Shown one piece after another: positions 1 to 9,034 of a DNA stretch of 64,000 nt. Source of the stretch: Calothrix sp. CSU_2_0 (GTDB lineage: Bacteria; Cyanobacteriota; Cyanobacteriia; Cyanobacteriales; Nostocaceae); assembly GCA_012034595.1 (NCBI GenBank), contig JAAUPE010000001.1, positions 62,001 to 126,000 on the forward strand, written 5' to 3'. The position numbers were made by a program, and so were the translations under genes. The notes below the pieces were generated by a model. That model was not told where the DNA came from. It made no database searches and saw only the letters and a program-made list of their open reading frames with translations. Numbering within the stretch: the stretch's first letter is position 1; each line of letters opens with the position of its first letter.

Positions 1-1152
1 ATAACTTTGAATTAAATCATCAGAATTAATATAGCTATCGATCACTCTAGCTTCAATTAACTTTACATCCTCATCCCTCAAACTCAAGTCATACTGAATA
101 GTCTGCAAATGTTTGCGGATACGTTCATTCGGAGGATACCCCTTTTTCAAAGATTTTTCAAAAGCTTGGGCATATCTCTGCCTTTTCGCTGCCCGAATTT
201 TATAAGGCAATAACATCTCCGTCTCAATTTCTTGTGCTTTTTCTGGCGAAATATTCAGCGTTTCGATTTTGATATCTAAATATTCCCTTTCAAAAGAATC
301 TGGCTCAAGTTCACCCTCAAATTCTTGTTCCCTATCCAGTTCTTGGAAAAATTGATCTACCGCTTGACGGTACTCTACACAAGGATCAGCTTGTGGTGCT
401 TTCGCAATAGGCAGTTTATAACCCTGCTCATCAAAAATAATTATCTGAGGCTGAGTTGCAGTTTGGGATTCAATTTCGATTTTGCGGCAAGCATAATCAT
501 GTAAATCTTGCACCAGAATCCATTCATTTTTTCCTTTTTTGATTGCACCTTCAATACCCTCTATCAAATAATGAGTGTATATAGAAAGGTGAGGACGTTG
601 TTGCTCATCAGTACCAGGTAGCTGATAAGAAACTTGTGTGGAACTAGAAGATGCAAGAACTACCCTACCTTGGGCTTTTAAACTTTCAAAATCAACAGTT
701 TCTTCTCCTTTCTTCAAAAGAAAAGCAAATTTGCCACTAAAACAACAGTCAAGTATAACTATTATTCGCTTTGATTTGCTTATGTTCATCTGGCGATGTA
801 AAAATGAAGCTGCAACCGCACTACTTTCAACTAAACGTTCTTTTTCTTTTCGTGTTCCCCTAGCAGAAAGATGTAGTTCTCTGCTAGCATCGTTCCCTAA
901 CGCTCCATGACCTGAGAAATACAACAGCAACAAATCGTCTTTGCTGCGTCTACTAAAAAAACGCTCGATTGACTCTTCCATTGGTAAACGTTGAGGATTC
1001 AATAACGTATCTACCTGGAAATTACCCTTGTTTAAATCTTCTAGGACACGCTGCATCTCCTCAACATCCCTTACACTTCCAGGAAGAAGTTCAAAGCCAT
1101 CCCCATACTCACTCACACCAATTAAAAGAGCATATCTACTACTTGTTGTCAT
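1..1152 (-). CDS. Caspase-like (peptidase C14, orthocaspase) protein, 3' part cut by window edge
   Basis: The reading frame starts at the ATG at 1152 and stays open for 384 codons to the left edge, so the C-terminus is missing. Residues 1-240 form a caspase-like fold: an LLIGVSEYG strand near the start, the catalytic histidine in SGHG (residues 80-83) and the catalytic cysteine in DCCFSG (135-140, probably Cys137). Such enzymes cleave after basic or acidic residues and are linked to regulated cell death and conflict systems. Residues about 265-384 form a charged helical region with two similar segments containing IE.E/A..V, a type of linker seen in Nostocales proteins ahead of variable effector or sensor domains; what follows lies outside the window. 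The start overlaps the end of the small upstream gene by 14 bases, so the two are probably translationally coupled. Catalytic assignment is firm; biological role is inferred. Confidence 0.88.
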   Translation of the reverse strand, partial: MTTSSRYALLIGVSEYGDGFELLPGSVRDVEEMQRVLEDLNKGNFQVDTLLNPQRLPMEESIERFFSRRSKDDLLLLYFSGHGALGNDASRELHLSARGTRKEKERLVESSAVAASFLHRQMNISKSKRIIVILDCCFSGKFAFLLKKGEETVDFESLKAQGRVVLASSSSTQVSYQLPGTDEQQRPHLSIYTHYLIEGIEGAIKKGKNEWILVQDLHDYACRKIEIESQTATQPQIIIFDEQGYKLPIAKAPQADPCVEYRQAVDQFFQELDREQEFEGELEPDSFEREYLDIKIETLNISPEKAQEIETEMLLPYKIRAAKRQRYAQAFEKSLKKGYPPNERIRKHLQTIQYDLSLRDEDVKLIEARVIDSYINSDDLIQSY

Positions 1153-1552
1153 CTGAAGATTGCAATGCTGTGATAGAAGCAATGAATTTTTCCATATTTT
1201 GCATTGTTAGTGCTAAATCTTTTTGATTTTTACCTTTAAACTCAAATTCTAAATCTTTATATTTAATTTTTGCTTCTGTGGAAGTTCCAATTAAGCGTTC
1301 CCACAACCATTGCGCCATACCTTTAATACTATCTAAATTAATCTTTATGTCTAAGATGCCCGGTTCTGTCTTATCTCCCTTTGATGTTAGGTTAATAGTC
1401 TCTGGTAGTTCTGCTAATGGGATGCGATTGACATCCTCTACTAATCCTCCAATCTCGCCCGTAATATTTTGTAACAGCAGTTCCAACTCTTCTTCATCCG
1501 CCTCACTATCCTGTAAAATCAAGAGAATTTCAATATTAGGTAGTTTGCTCAT
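1139..1552 (-). CDS. Small EACC1-like (effector-associated constant component) protein
   Basis: A 137-residue soluble protein with no signal peptide. It begins with a beta strand (NIEILLILQD), has an acidic Glu-rich helix (about residues 18-30), a central part ending in a helical MAQWLWERL segment, and two closing strands (AKIKYKDLEFEFKGKN, about 94-109) before a C-terminal helix. This architecture resembles EACC1, a small partner family found beside caspases and other proteases in predicted bacterial conflict systems. The caspase gene starts inside its last codons (14-base overlap), the arrangement expected for such a pair. Family assignment is by pattern recognition and gene context, not by a profile search; an unrelated small hypothetical is the alternative. 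Confidence 0.6.
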   Translation of the reverse strand: MSKLPNIEILLILQDSEADEEELELLLQNITGEIGGLVEDVNRIPLAELPETINLTSKGDKTEPGILDIKINLDSIKGMAQWLWERLIGTSTEAKIKYKDLEFEFKGKNQKDLALTMQNMEKFIASITALQSSDDNK

Positions 1553-1766
1553 AATAAATTATTGCTACAGAACACTAAACTAAATTATAACCTTAAGTGA
1601 TTTAAGTAGCTCAGTGTGATTAAAGCGAACTATGTGAATGATTTAGGACTGCTATACATGGTGATAGGTCAAAGCTCAAATGGCACATAAACTTTTCTAT
1701 TAGTTCCGCTAATTGAGCTTTATATATATCTAACAATAAGACTCGAACGCTAAAATTATCTAAATC

Positions 1767-3385
1767 TTAAACATCCAACCCAACTACATTTAACTGCGGT
1801 GGATGCTCGACTGTAAACTGATAATAAACCTCTTGCTTTGCTTGCGGAGCTAACTTTAATACCCACTCCAATATACCCATTTCCCCAAGCTGAATTTGTG
1901 GATTGCTGCGATTCAAATTCACCTTGATTTGTTCGTGACGACTCTTAGGTATCTGCTCAGTTAATGTTAACTTAGCTTCTTGATTAAGCAAATTAGTAAC
2001 TACTAACCGATAACCAAAAGTGATTTTCCGATTACTACCAATTAACTTCTTATCAACCTGACGCTCAACCAAATCCCGTTCAACCTTTAAACCTTCATCA
2101 ATCCCCAAATTTACCTTAAATTCCTGTCCTGGCGCAATATTTGCTAACTGCGTTGTCCCCACAAACATATTATCGCGGAAAATGTTCGCTTTCCCCGGTA
2201 ACAACGTCGCACCATCCGCAGGATTTTTTACCGTAGTTTGCAAATAAGCAAAACTTACCAAACGCGGCATTGCCACATAGCCAAAATTGCAATCAAAATT
2301 ATCATTAAAAATAGTCGTTTTGTGCGGAGTGCGATCGCTCGGAATATTTCCACCACTATTTAACTTGAACGAGACTACAGAACCTTCCCTCAACACCTCC
2401 GCATTTACTGTTTCCGCTTCAATTTCATCTTCCCCCCCATCCTCTTCCGGCATTTGAGCTTGAGAAATACTTCTTGCCTTCATAAATTCAGGTGCTGCTC
2501 CTGGTGCAGCCGCGAATGGCATAGCTTGCCGTATATTCAAGTACCAAGGTTCTAATTTAGGTGGCAGTGTACCTAGTCCTGGTTTAGCTGTAGAGAGAGT
2601 TAGAGCGACATTTTGCCAATCTTCACCAGTATTTTGTGTCACCTCTGCTAAATAACTGAGATTGACCTCACTGCTTGTACTATTTACCCGCACATCATAA
2701 ACAGGTGTCCAACTTGCATAATTGACAACATAAGAAACTTCAAGCTCAAATTTAGACCCAAACTCACCCACACCACTAGTTTCAATATCTACAACAAACT
2801 TAAAGCTTTCTTGGGGATGTGGAGTTTGTACTTGTTGCAACTGCTGTTGTAGCGCTTTGAGTTCTTTCTCAATGTCCTTTTTGCGGTTGCTATAGTCTCT
2901 TGTGGCAATGCCGTATTCAGTAATTTGACTACCCAAAAATTCACAAAATCCAAAGTCTCACTCAGACTAAGATTTTTCCGGGAAATACTTTGAGCAAAAG
3001 GTTCTTCGGTTTTTTCCCGCAATCCCTCAATAAACCGCGATTGCAAAGCCAAACCATCAAGTTGTGCCTGCAAATAGTTCATTTCCGAGTCCAATTGCTC
3101 GATATGTTGGCTAATTTGGGAAACTCTCGCTGCTACTGGTTCACTAGTGTAAATCCGCTCGACATTTACCCCCAACAAACGTACTCTAGTTTGACCGCTA
3201 CCACCAACCCGCACCGAATCTGATTTTAAGCTAACTGGCAAATTGTTTATAACTAATTTCTGTTCTTCACCTGTTAGTTCAACAGAACCCCGACGTGTCA
3301 CCAAAGCTCTATCGGTGTAGACTGTAACTGCTGTAATTTCAGTCTCTACAATTTTGCTTGTAGATAAAGCTTCTAGATTATCCAC
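1767..3385 (-). CDS. MuiA-like (mucoidy inhibitor A, DUF4140/DUF4139) protein, interrupted by a -1 frameshift
   Basis: Two overlapping minus-strand frames (2789-3385 and 1767-2936) together encode one protein of about 539 residues. The N-terminal part carries the DUF4140 region (VTVYTDRALVTRRG, about residues 20-33) and a coiled coil; the C-terminal part carries DUF4139, including ASWTPVYDVRV and a Wnt-inhibitor-like beta domain ending in EHPPQL. Restoring one base in the A run at 2935-2939 joins DFVNF directly to LGSQITEYG, and the total length then becomes divisible by three. No signal peptide is apparent. The family is named after a gene affecting mucoidy in enterobacteria; its function in cyanobacteria is not known to me. 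The break is either a sequencing error or a recent mutation, since both halves show no other damage. Confidence 0.8.
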
Positions 3386-3439
3386 TGCCAGTTTTCCTTA
3401 TTTTTACCGTGATTGTGGCTGTTTTGGATTTTAGATTTC

Positions 3440-3468
3440 GTAAAGACGTTCCGGTGGAACATCTTTAC
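3440..3468. repeat. Dispersed hairpin repeat (GTAAAGACGTT...AAC.TCTTTAC)
   Basis: A 29-base imperfect palindrome with GTAAAGACGTTCC and GGAACATCTTTAC arms. It belongs to the same GAGACGTT/AACGTCTC family as the copies near 18889, 32690 and 56432. It lies between the MuiA-like gene and the LysR gene and could also act as a weak transcript end. Confidence 0.65.
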
Positions 3469-3568
3469 AATATTTTGGATTTTGGATTAATAATTACCAC
3501 TAATAAAACAGCTAAGGGAACACAAAAAAATTTACCCCGCCATTACAAATGATATAACTAATAAACCT

Positions 3569-4498
3569 TTAAGCCTGAGCTTCGGCGTAAACTCCCGTAT
3601 TTTTATCAACAAACTCCTTTGCAGCACTCAAAAGATAGTCGTAATAAGTTCGTGCCACAATCGATAATTGTTTGCCATTAGGGTAAACCATATACCAATT
3701 GCGCTTGATTGGGAAATACTCCACATCCAAAACTGCTAAATCCACCGCTTCCGGTAGCAAAGTATGCCGCGATAAAACCGATATTCCCAAACCACCTGCG
3801 ATCGCTTGTTTTATAGCCTCATTACTTCCCAACTCCAACTTAACTCTTACCGACACTCCATGTTCGTCAAGCAATTTTTGTACAGCTCGACGGGTTCCCG
3901 AACCTGGTTCCCGCATAATAAATGCCTCATCTGCGAGTCGCTGAATGGAAATATTTTTTTCCCCAGCCAGGGGATGATTTAACGGTGCTAAAACAACCAG
4001 GGGATTTTCCAAAAACGGCTGAAAATTCACGTCCAAATGGTCGGGAACCTGACTCATAATATACAAATCATCCATATTCCTGGTCATGCGATCGAGAATA
4101 CCTTCATGATTTGTAACTTGTAAAGAAATATCTATACCTGGATATAGTTGACAAAATTGACCTAATAAACGCGGAATAAAATATTTTGCTGTTGTAATTA
4201 CAGCCAAACGTAATTGACCCTGTTTTACCCCTTTCAAATCTGCTACTTTCATCTCAAATTGGGCAATGGTTTCAAAAATTTGACAGCAAGTAGCAAACAA
4301 TTCTCTTCCCGCTTCGGTCAAATATAGGCGTTTACCAACCTGCTCAAATAAAGGCAGTCCCACCGATTTTGTGAGCTGCTTAATTTGCATTGAAACTGTC
4401 GGTTGTGTAAGAAACAGTTCCTCAGCAGCGCGAGTAAAACTTCCGTGACGTGCTGCCGCCTCGAACACCTTCAATTGGTGTAGGGTCGCTTGATTCAA
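3569..4498 (-). CDS. LysR-family regulator of carbon acquisition (CmpR/RbcR/CcmR type)
   Basis: A 309-residue LysR-type transcription factor. The N-terminal winged helix-turn-helix (about residues 1-65) has LHQLKVFEAAARHGSFTRAAEEL followed by LTQPTVSMQIKQL; the C-terminal effector domain (about 90-300) includes AVITTAKYFIPRLLG and LGSNEAIKQAIAGGLGISVLS, which are characteristic of the cyanobacterial CmpR/RbcR/NdhR group. These regulators sense inorganic-carbon state through metabolites such as 2-phosphoglycolate, RuBP or 2-oxoglutarate and bind TTA-N7/8-TAA-like sites. The gene lies downstream of the carboxysome operon on the same strand, as in Anabaena, so it probably controls ccm and/or NDH-1 CO2-uptake genes. 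Which subgroup it belongs to (activator CmpR/RbcR or repressor NdhR) cannot be settled by eye; the N-terminus fits the activator group better. Confidence 0.88.
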   Translation of the reverse strand: MNQATLHQLKVFEAAARHGSFTRAAEELFLTQPTVSMQIKQLTKSVGLPLFEQVGKRLYLTEAGRELFATCCQIFETIAQFEMKVADLKGVKQGQLRLAVITTAKYFIPRLLGQFCQLYPGIDISLQVTNHEGILDRMTRNMDDLYIMSQVPDHLDVNFQPFLENPLVVLAPLNHPLAGEKNISIQRLADEAFIMREPGSGTRRAVQKLLDEHGVSVRVKLELGSNEAIKQAIAGGLGISVLSRHTLLPEAVDLAVLDVEYFPIKRNWYMVYPNGKQLSIVARTYYDYLLSAAKEFVDKNTGVYAEAQA

Positions 4499-5245
4499 CA
4501 GTGGTTCTCCTCTAGTAGCAACTTATTAGATACAGTAATTTGATTCGATTTGCCAAGACTATGTTATCGATTTAGTTGACAGTGAGTAGTTGATTATTAG
4601 TGGTTTACTAATAATTACGTTTTGTTCTATGTTTTTTGGTTTTGTTATTTCTACAAACACCAAATCTCAATCTTTGTGAACTATGTTTTAGCTAACAAAC
4701 ACTAAACATTTACAACTATAACGATTAATCTTGCACCTCAAATGACATCACTATATAACACTAGTATCACAGAACACTAACATTTAGTGCAGCAATAATA
4801 GTCTAAAAATCTATAAGTTCTTTTCATTATAAACAAAAGATAATTTTTAGTATCAATGTTTATCTATAGTATCTCTAAGTATTTTGATATACTGTTTCAT
4901 GCTCTAAAAAAGCACTTTTTCGGGTGACTGTAATGGATTCGGCACAAATCACTCGAAGATTTTTGAGTTATTCAAATGAGCCTGTGCAGACAATTATTAG
5001 CACAAACCATAGATATAAATTTATGATTTCTATTAAAATAAAAGTGTTTTACTTATGGACTGGAGCAGTTATTATCAAAACAACAAGCAAAGCGTAAGAT
5101 GCCTTCCAGCCCCAGTTGCGTTGACGGAGGATTTCTCCGGCATTGCTGCTGGTAACGTTACACACCTTGAAGATTAATATTTAGGGGATGGTGACCGAAG
5201 GTTGTACTGACCTCAATCGACTTGGTGTGTACAACGTTTTTTTAT
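4499..5245. other. 747-base spacer between ccmO and the LysR gene; one doubtful small ORF
   Basis: This AT-rich spacer must carry the promoter of the LysR gene near its left end. A plus-strand frame at 4933-5097 (ATG, 54 residues, starting MDSAQITRRFLSYSNEP) is preceded by no clear ribosome site and matches nothing I recognise. The stretch 5100-5230 is GC-richer and translates on the minus strand to a plausible but stop-interrupted peptide (NAGEILRQRNWGWK), so it may be a decayed coding fragment. No RNA gene was seen. Confidence 0.4.
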
Positions 5246-6043
5246 TTAATTATCTTCCAGTTCTTCAATAATTTTGATGGGGAGTTTTGCCAAATCAGGT
5301 AATTGCACAACCTCTACTTCAATAACTGGTTCCTTAATACTAATAGGCAAGTTTAATGGTTCACTTAATGGTTGACTTAATGGTTGACTTAATGGCTGAT
5401 TTAATGGTTGACGTTTTTCCACCCAACAGCTAGCAACTGGCAAGGTTTGTTCGAGTTCGTCAAGTGGTCGAGGAATTACCATAACCGCATTCAATTCACC
5501 AATTCGTTCAGCTTCATTCATTCCAGCTTCTACTGCAACAGCAACATTTGCCACCGAACCACGAATAATCGCCGTACATAGACCAGAACCGATTTTTTCG
5601 TATGCCGCAAGTTGTACATCGGCAGATTTGAGCATCGCGTCTGCCGCTCCTACCATTGCTGGAAAGCCTCTGGTTTCAATCAAACCGATCGCTTGATTAC
5701 TCAAACGACTGTAACCACCATTTGCGAGTTCAGTCAAACGGCTGGTTATGGGAAGGATAATTTCTAAGTTGGGGTAAGGACGAGGGATTACTAGACTAGA
5801 AAAAAATTCATTAAATTGTTTTGCCGTATCTTCGCCAGCCTGAACAGCTAAACGAACATCAGCAATTCCCCCTCTGACGATCGCAGTACAATGACCATCA
5901 CCAATTTTTTCATAACCGATTAAGTGTACGCCAGCTGATTTGAGCATCATATCCGCCGTACCAACAATTGCCGGAAAACTTCGCGTTGAAACCATTCCCA
6001 AAGCGGTATCGCTGAAGTCGTTCCGTTGATTGTATTCCCCCAT
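5246..6043 (-). CDS. ccmO: Carboxysome shell protein CcmO (tandem BMC domains)
   Basis: A 265-residue shell protein with two fused bacterial microcompartment (BMC) domains, about residues 14-100 and 117-205. Each has the pattern of a G.VETRGFPA..GAADAMLKSA helix, a YEKIG strand and a VIPRP turn. Such tandem-domain proteins form pseudohexamers (trimers) in the beta-carboxysome facets or edges and are needed for shell formation. The C-terminal tail (about 205-265) contains a short tandem repeat of the QPLS/QPLN type encoded by 12-base repeats, followed by an acidic end. It is the last gene of the ccmK-K-L-M-N-O series on this strand, 166 bases after ccmN. The start ATG at 6043 is preceded by GGAGAATTTAAC, a good ribosome site. 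Confidence 0.93.
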   Translation of the reverse strand: MGEYNQRNDFSDTALGMVSTRSFPAIVGTADMMLKSAGVHLIGYEKIGDGHCTAIVRGGIADVRLAVQAGEDTAKQFNEFFSSLVIPRPYPNLEIILPITSRLTELANGGYSRLSNQAIGLIETRGFPAMVGAADAMLKSADVQLAAYEKIGSGLCTAIIRGSVANVAVAVEAGMNEAERIGELNAVMVIPRPLDELEQTLPVASCWVEKRQPLNQPLSQPLSQPLSEPLNLPISIKEPVIEVEVVQLPDLAKLPIKIIEELEDN

Positions 6044-6209
6044 GTTAAATTCTCCAGGATAATCAACTGATGATTAAGTAGGCAGAGTGAAAAGTTAAGA
6101 GTTAATCGCCATTGAGAATTAGGTATTGGGACAACTAAAACCTAACAATTAACAGTTCTCAATTAATTCTATTCTTACTGACTTACTTAAGAAGTAACAC
6201 TTATTCAGA

Positions 6210-7100
6210 TTAATCGTCTTCTGGCAAAGGTTTATTCAAGGACTGCCGATGGGGGAATAAAGTAACTAATAGCCTTTGGACGCTACTTTGACCGTAAACA
6301 TGATTACCCAACGTATCTTTTGAGTTAAGCGATGATTCCGCAGCTTCGGTTGGTTGAGTGGTGGTTTGAGGTTTTGTTGAATCTTCTGCAACGGGCTGGT
6401 TTTGATTTTCGACTGGGATATTATTGCTAGCTGGTGATTGGGATGGTGATGGAGATTGCGATTTAAAGTGAGATTTAAATTGAGATTGGGGGTCAAATTG
6501 CAATCGCGAGGCAGTACTACCATTATTTGTTTGAGATTGTGTTGGCTGTGAATCAGGCAATCCCCACAAATCACCATTAATATCGCCAATATCGCTAACT
6601 TCTTGCCCTGGTTGTCCAGTTGCTGTCGTTAGATTGTTTGAAGGTATTTGATTTTGGTCTTCGGCTTGATTGTCTCCAATCGCTTCAACATGACGATTGT
6701 AGCGATCGCGAAGCGGTATCCTTGATACATCGCGAAGCGGCATCCTTGATGCATCGCAATATCCCAAAACCGAACCGGGTTGAATAACCTGCGCGGATGC
6801 AACAGAAGACCTAAAAACTGTAGTTGCGGCTCCAATACAAGCGTTTGACCCGATTTTACCTTCGCCAACCATCAAAAATCCGGCTCCTAAGCTTGCTCCA
6901 GCTTCAATTTCTAGAGTACCCCGATCGACTTGGATAATTGAACCCATGCCGATACACACCCCAGCACCAACAATAATCTTGCTATTTGGAGCCGCTTGCA
7001 GAATAACTCCCGGTGCGATTACAGCACTTTCGTGAATTATCACCTCGCCACTGATGTAAGATTCAAAGCTACTGCCTAGACGCAGTGGCGGCACAGACAT
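6210..7100 (-). CDS. ccmN: Carboxysome assembly protein CcmN
   Basis: Links the CcmM-Rubisco core to the shell in beta-carboxysomes. The N-terminal half (about residues 20-130) is a left-handed beta-helix of hexapeptide repeats (IISGE, IIVGAGVCIG, IEAGASLGAG and similar) that would bind CcmM. A long Ser/Gln/Pro-rich linker follows. The C-terminus (last about 25 residues, VYGQSSVQRLLVTLFPHRQSL) is an amphipathic encapsulation peptide that binds CcmK. I place the start at the ATG at 7100 (AGGTG upstream), giving 296 residues; a start 15 codons further upstream would encode a peptide derived from the repetitive spacer. Residues near 135-150 contain a perfect eight-residue duplication (RDVSR.PLRD) encoded by a 24-base tandem repeat at 6707-6754. 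Confidence 0.92.
   Translation of the reverse strand: MSVPPLRLGSSFESYISGEVIIHESAVIAPGVILQAAPNSKIIVGAGVCIGMGSIIQVDRGTLEIEAGASLGAGFLMVGEGKIGSNACIGAATTVFRSSVASAQVIQPGSVLGYCDASRMPLRDVSRIPLRDRYNRHVEAIGDNQAEDQNQIPSNNLTTATGQPGQEVSDIGDINGDLWGLPDSQPTQSQTNNGSTASRLQFDPQSQFKSHFKSQSPSPSQSPASNNIPVENQNQPVAEDSTKPQTTTQPTEAAESSLNSKDTLGNHVYGQSSVQRLLVTLFPHRQSLNKPLPEDD
6707..6754. repeat. 24-base tandem duplication inside ccmN
   Basis: Two adjacent copies of a 24-base unit beginning CGCGAAGCGG (6707-6730 and 6731-6754), differing at only two positions and abutting a GCGATCGCG site. They add an in-frame eight-residue duplication to the CcmN protein without breaking it. Confidence 0.85.
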
Positions 7101-7299
7101 AAAAAATTTACACCTAATTGAAGTTGGGCACTGGGCAATGGGCAATGGAAAATGGGCTATAACTGTCTCACATTTAGTTTGTACATTTTAGGGCGCAAAT
7201 TTCATAGAAACTGGATAATGAGCAATGGGAAAATTACATGTATATATTTACCCCATGCCCTATCCCCCATGCCCTATTCCCCATGCCCCATACCCTAAA

Positions 7300-9018
7300 T
7301 TACGGACGTTGAATAATCAATTCGAGAACGCGACGTTTTGCCTTGGCATCAATTCCAATCAGACGAACGTACTCACCTTGATATTCGGAAATAAAGCCCT
7401 CTAATGCGGCTGCGGCATCCCGATCTGAACGGGCTTCGATTTGCCCGCAACTTTGCCACGAACCTGTACGGAAGCGCCGTTGGTCTACGTGTTCCGCACT
7501 AATCTTATACCCACCAGCCAAAAGTTGGCGCAAGTGATCCATTACTTCCAAACTTAGACGAGTTGCGGTTGTGGTACCACCGGAGTAACTGCTGGAACTA
7601 CTAGGTGTAGCAGTTGCTGCGGTAAAAGATTGACTCGAACTGTTGCTTGAGGCTGCGATCGCACCGTTGGGACGCTGAATAATACTTTCGAGAACACGAC
7701 GTTTGGCTTTGGAGTCGATACCAATCAAGCGAACGTAGTCGCCTTGATGTTGAACCATACAATCTTCCAAAGCGGCGATGACATCGTTGGCTGAACTCGA
7801 TTCGATTGGCTGGCAACTTTGCCAAGAACCTGTGCGGAAGCGACGTTCATCAACATGTTCTGTACCAATTCTGTAGCCACCTGCTAATAATTGGCGAATC
7901 TGCTCGACGGTTTCGCTACTGAGTCCAGCTTTGCCGTTGCCGTTGCCGTTGCCGTTATAACTATTACCGTTGCTATAGCCATTACTAGAACCGTTGCTGT
8001 AGCTACTTGTGCTAGTAGGTGCTTTAAAACCAGTGGCAGTTGCAGTGGCAACAACACCATCAGGACGTTGAATAATGGTTTCCAAAACGCGACGCTTGCC
8101 GTTATCAATGCCAAACAAGCGCACGTAATCGCCGCTATGGTCTGATAAACACGATTCTAATGATGCGATCGCATCCCCAAGCGATCGTGTTTCAATTGGC
8201 TTACAGCTATTCCACGAACCCGTGCGGAAACGTCGCTGGTCAACATGTTCTGTCCCAATCTTAAATCCTTGTTCTAACAAATAGCGCAGTTGCTCTACTG
8301 TTTCAGCGCCCAACCGATTACTCGACACCTCATCGCTCCTTTCAAATGCAAAACTAAAACCGTTACTTGTATCTGTATAAGATTTCGCTAATTCATTCCG
8401 AATCGGCGCAATGCATTTATTATCCGCAGCACAGAGATAACCAGCCCTCAATGCCTGGTTGATACCAACCACATGATGGGCAAAATCCTTATCTTCTGCT
8501 TGCACGTCCGGTAGGCGATCGGCTTGTTGTTGAGTGGTAATTATGGCTCCAGATGGTACGTATTTTCCAGGAGGAATTTCCACATCCTGAATTAATGCGT
8601 GCATCATCACGATACAACCAGCACCCACTCTGGCGTTAAATACCGTCGAACGGAAACCAATAAAACATTTATCTCCGACATAGCAAGGACCATGAATCAA
8701 TGCCATGTGGGTAATACAAGCATCTTTGCCTACCCATACTGAGTATTCTTGTTTGTTGTCGCCAATGATGCGACCTTGTTCCAAGCCGTGAATTACCACT
8801 CCGTCTTGGATATTAGTATTTTCACCGATAAAAAACGGCGCACCTTCGTCAGCTCGAATCGAAGTACTGGGAGCAATAATTACATTTGCACCAATTTCTA
8901 CATCCCCGATAATGTGGGAAAACGAATGGACAAAGGCTGTTGCATGGATACTCGGTTCGGCTAAATCTGTTGACCACGGGGTTGGGGGTGCCGCCTCTGC
9001 CGTGCTGCGGACTGCCAT
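7300..9018 (-). CDS. ccmM: Carboxysome scaffold CcmM (gamma-carbonic anhydrase + three Rubisco small-subunit-like domains)
   Basis: A 572-residue scaffold that cross-links Rubisco in the beta-carboxysome. Residues 20-210 form a gamma-carbonic anhydrase beta-helix with predicted zinc ligands His77, His104 and His109, and a Cys196/Cys202 pair spaced as in the redox-regulated active enzyme of Thermosynechococcus. Three SSUL domains follow at about 237-318, 367-450 and 488-572, each with the signature [14 protein letters not shown] (third copy SAEHVD). SSUL1 and SSUL2 have paired cysteines (272/290 and 402/420); SSUL3 keeps only Cys524. Linkers are Ser/Gly/Asn-rich, one built from GGCAAC repeats encoding (NG)n. 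An internal GTG at codon 231 with a strong ribosome site could give the short M35-type form. It lies in the ccmK-K-L-M-N-O operon. Confidence 0.96.
   Translation of the reverse strand: MAVRSTAEAAPPTPWSTDLAEPSIHATAFVHSFSHIIGDVEIGANVIIAPSTSIRADEGAPFFIGENTNIQDGVVIHGLEQGRIIGDNKQEYSVWVGKDACITHMALIHGPCYVGDKCFIGFRSTVFNARVGAGCIVMMHALIQDVEIPPGKYVPSGAIITTQQQADRLPDVQAEDKDFAHHVVGINQALRAGYLCAADNKCIAPIRNELAKSYTDTSNGFSFAFERSDEVSSNRLGAETVEQLRYLLEQGFKIGTEHVDQRRFRTGSWNSCKPIETRSLGDAIASLESCLSDHSGDYVRLFGIDNGKRRVLETIIQRPDGVVATATATGFKAPTSTSSYSNGSSNGYSNGNSYNGNGNGNGKAGLSSETVEQIRQLLAGGYRIGTEHVDERRFRTGSWQSCQPIESSSANDVIAALEDCMVQHQGDYVRLIGIDSKAKRRVLESIIQRPNGAIAASSNSSSQSFTAATATPSSSSSYSGGTTTATRLSLEVMDHLRQLLAGGYKISAEHVDQRRFRTGSWQSCGQIEARSDRDAAAALEGFISEYQGEYVRLIGIDAKAKRRVLELIIQRP
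8326..8340 (-). promoter_or_regulatory. Internal ribosome site and GTG start for short CcmM (M35-like)
   Basis: On the coding strand AGGAG (8340-8336) lies seven bases before an in-frame GTG (8328-8326, Val231 of CcmM), just ahead of SSUL1. Initiation here would make a 342-residue protein holding only the three SSUL domains. Short CcmM from an internal start is established in Synechococcus PCC 7942; its use here is inferred from the sequence. Confidence 0.7.
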
Positions 9019-9034
9019 TACTAGATTCCTCCTG

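Noticed and set aside
7890..8145. ORFs on both strands over the (NG)n linker of CcmM
   Set aside because: They arise from GGCAAC repeats in ccmM and have no independent support.
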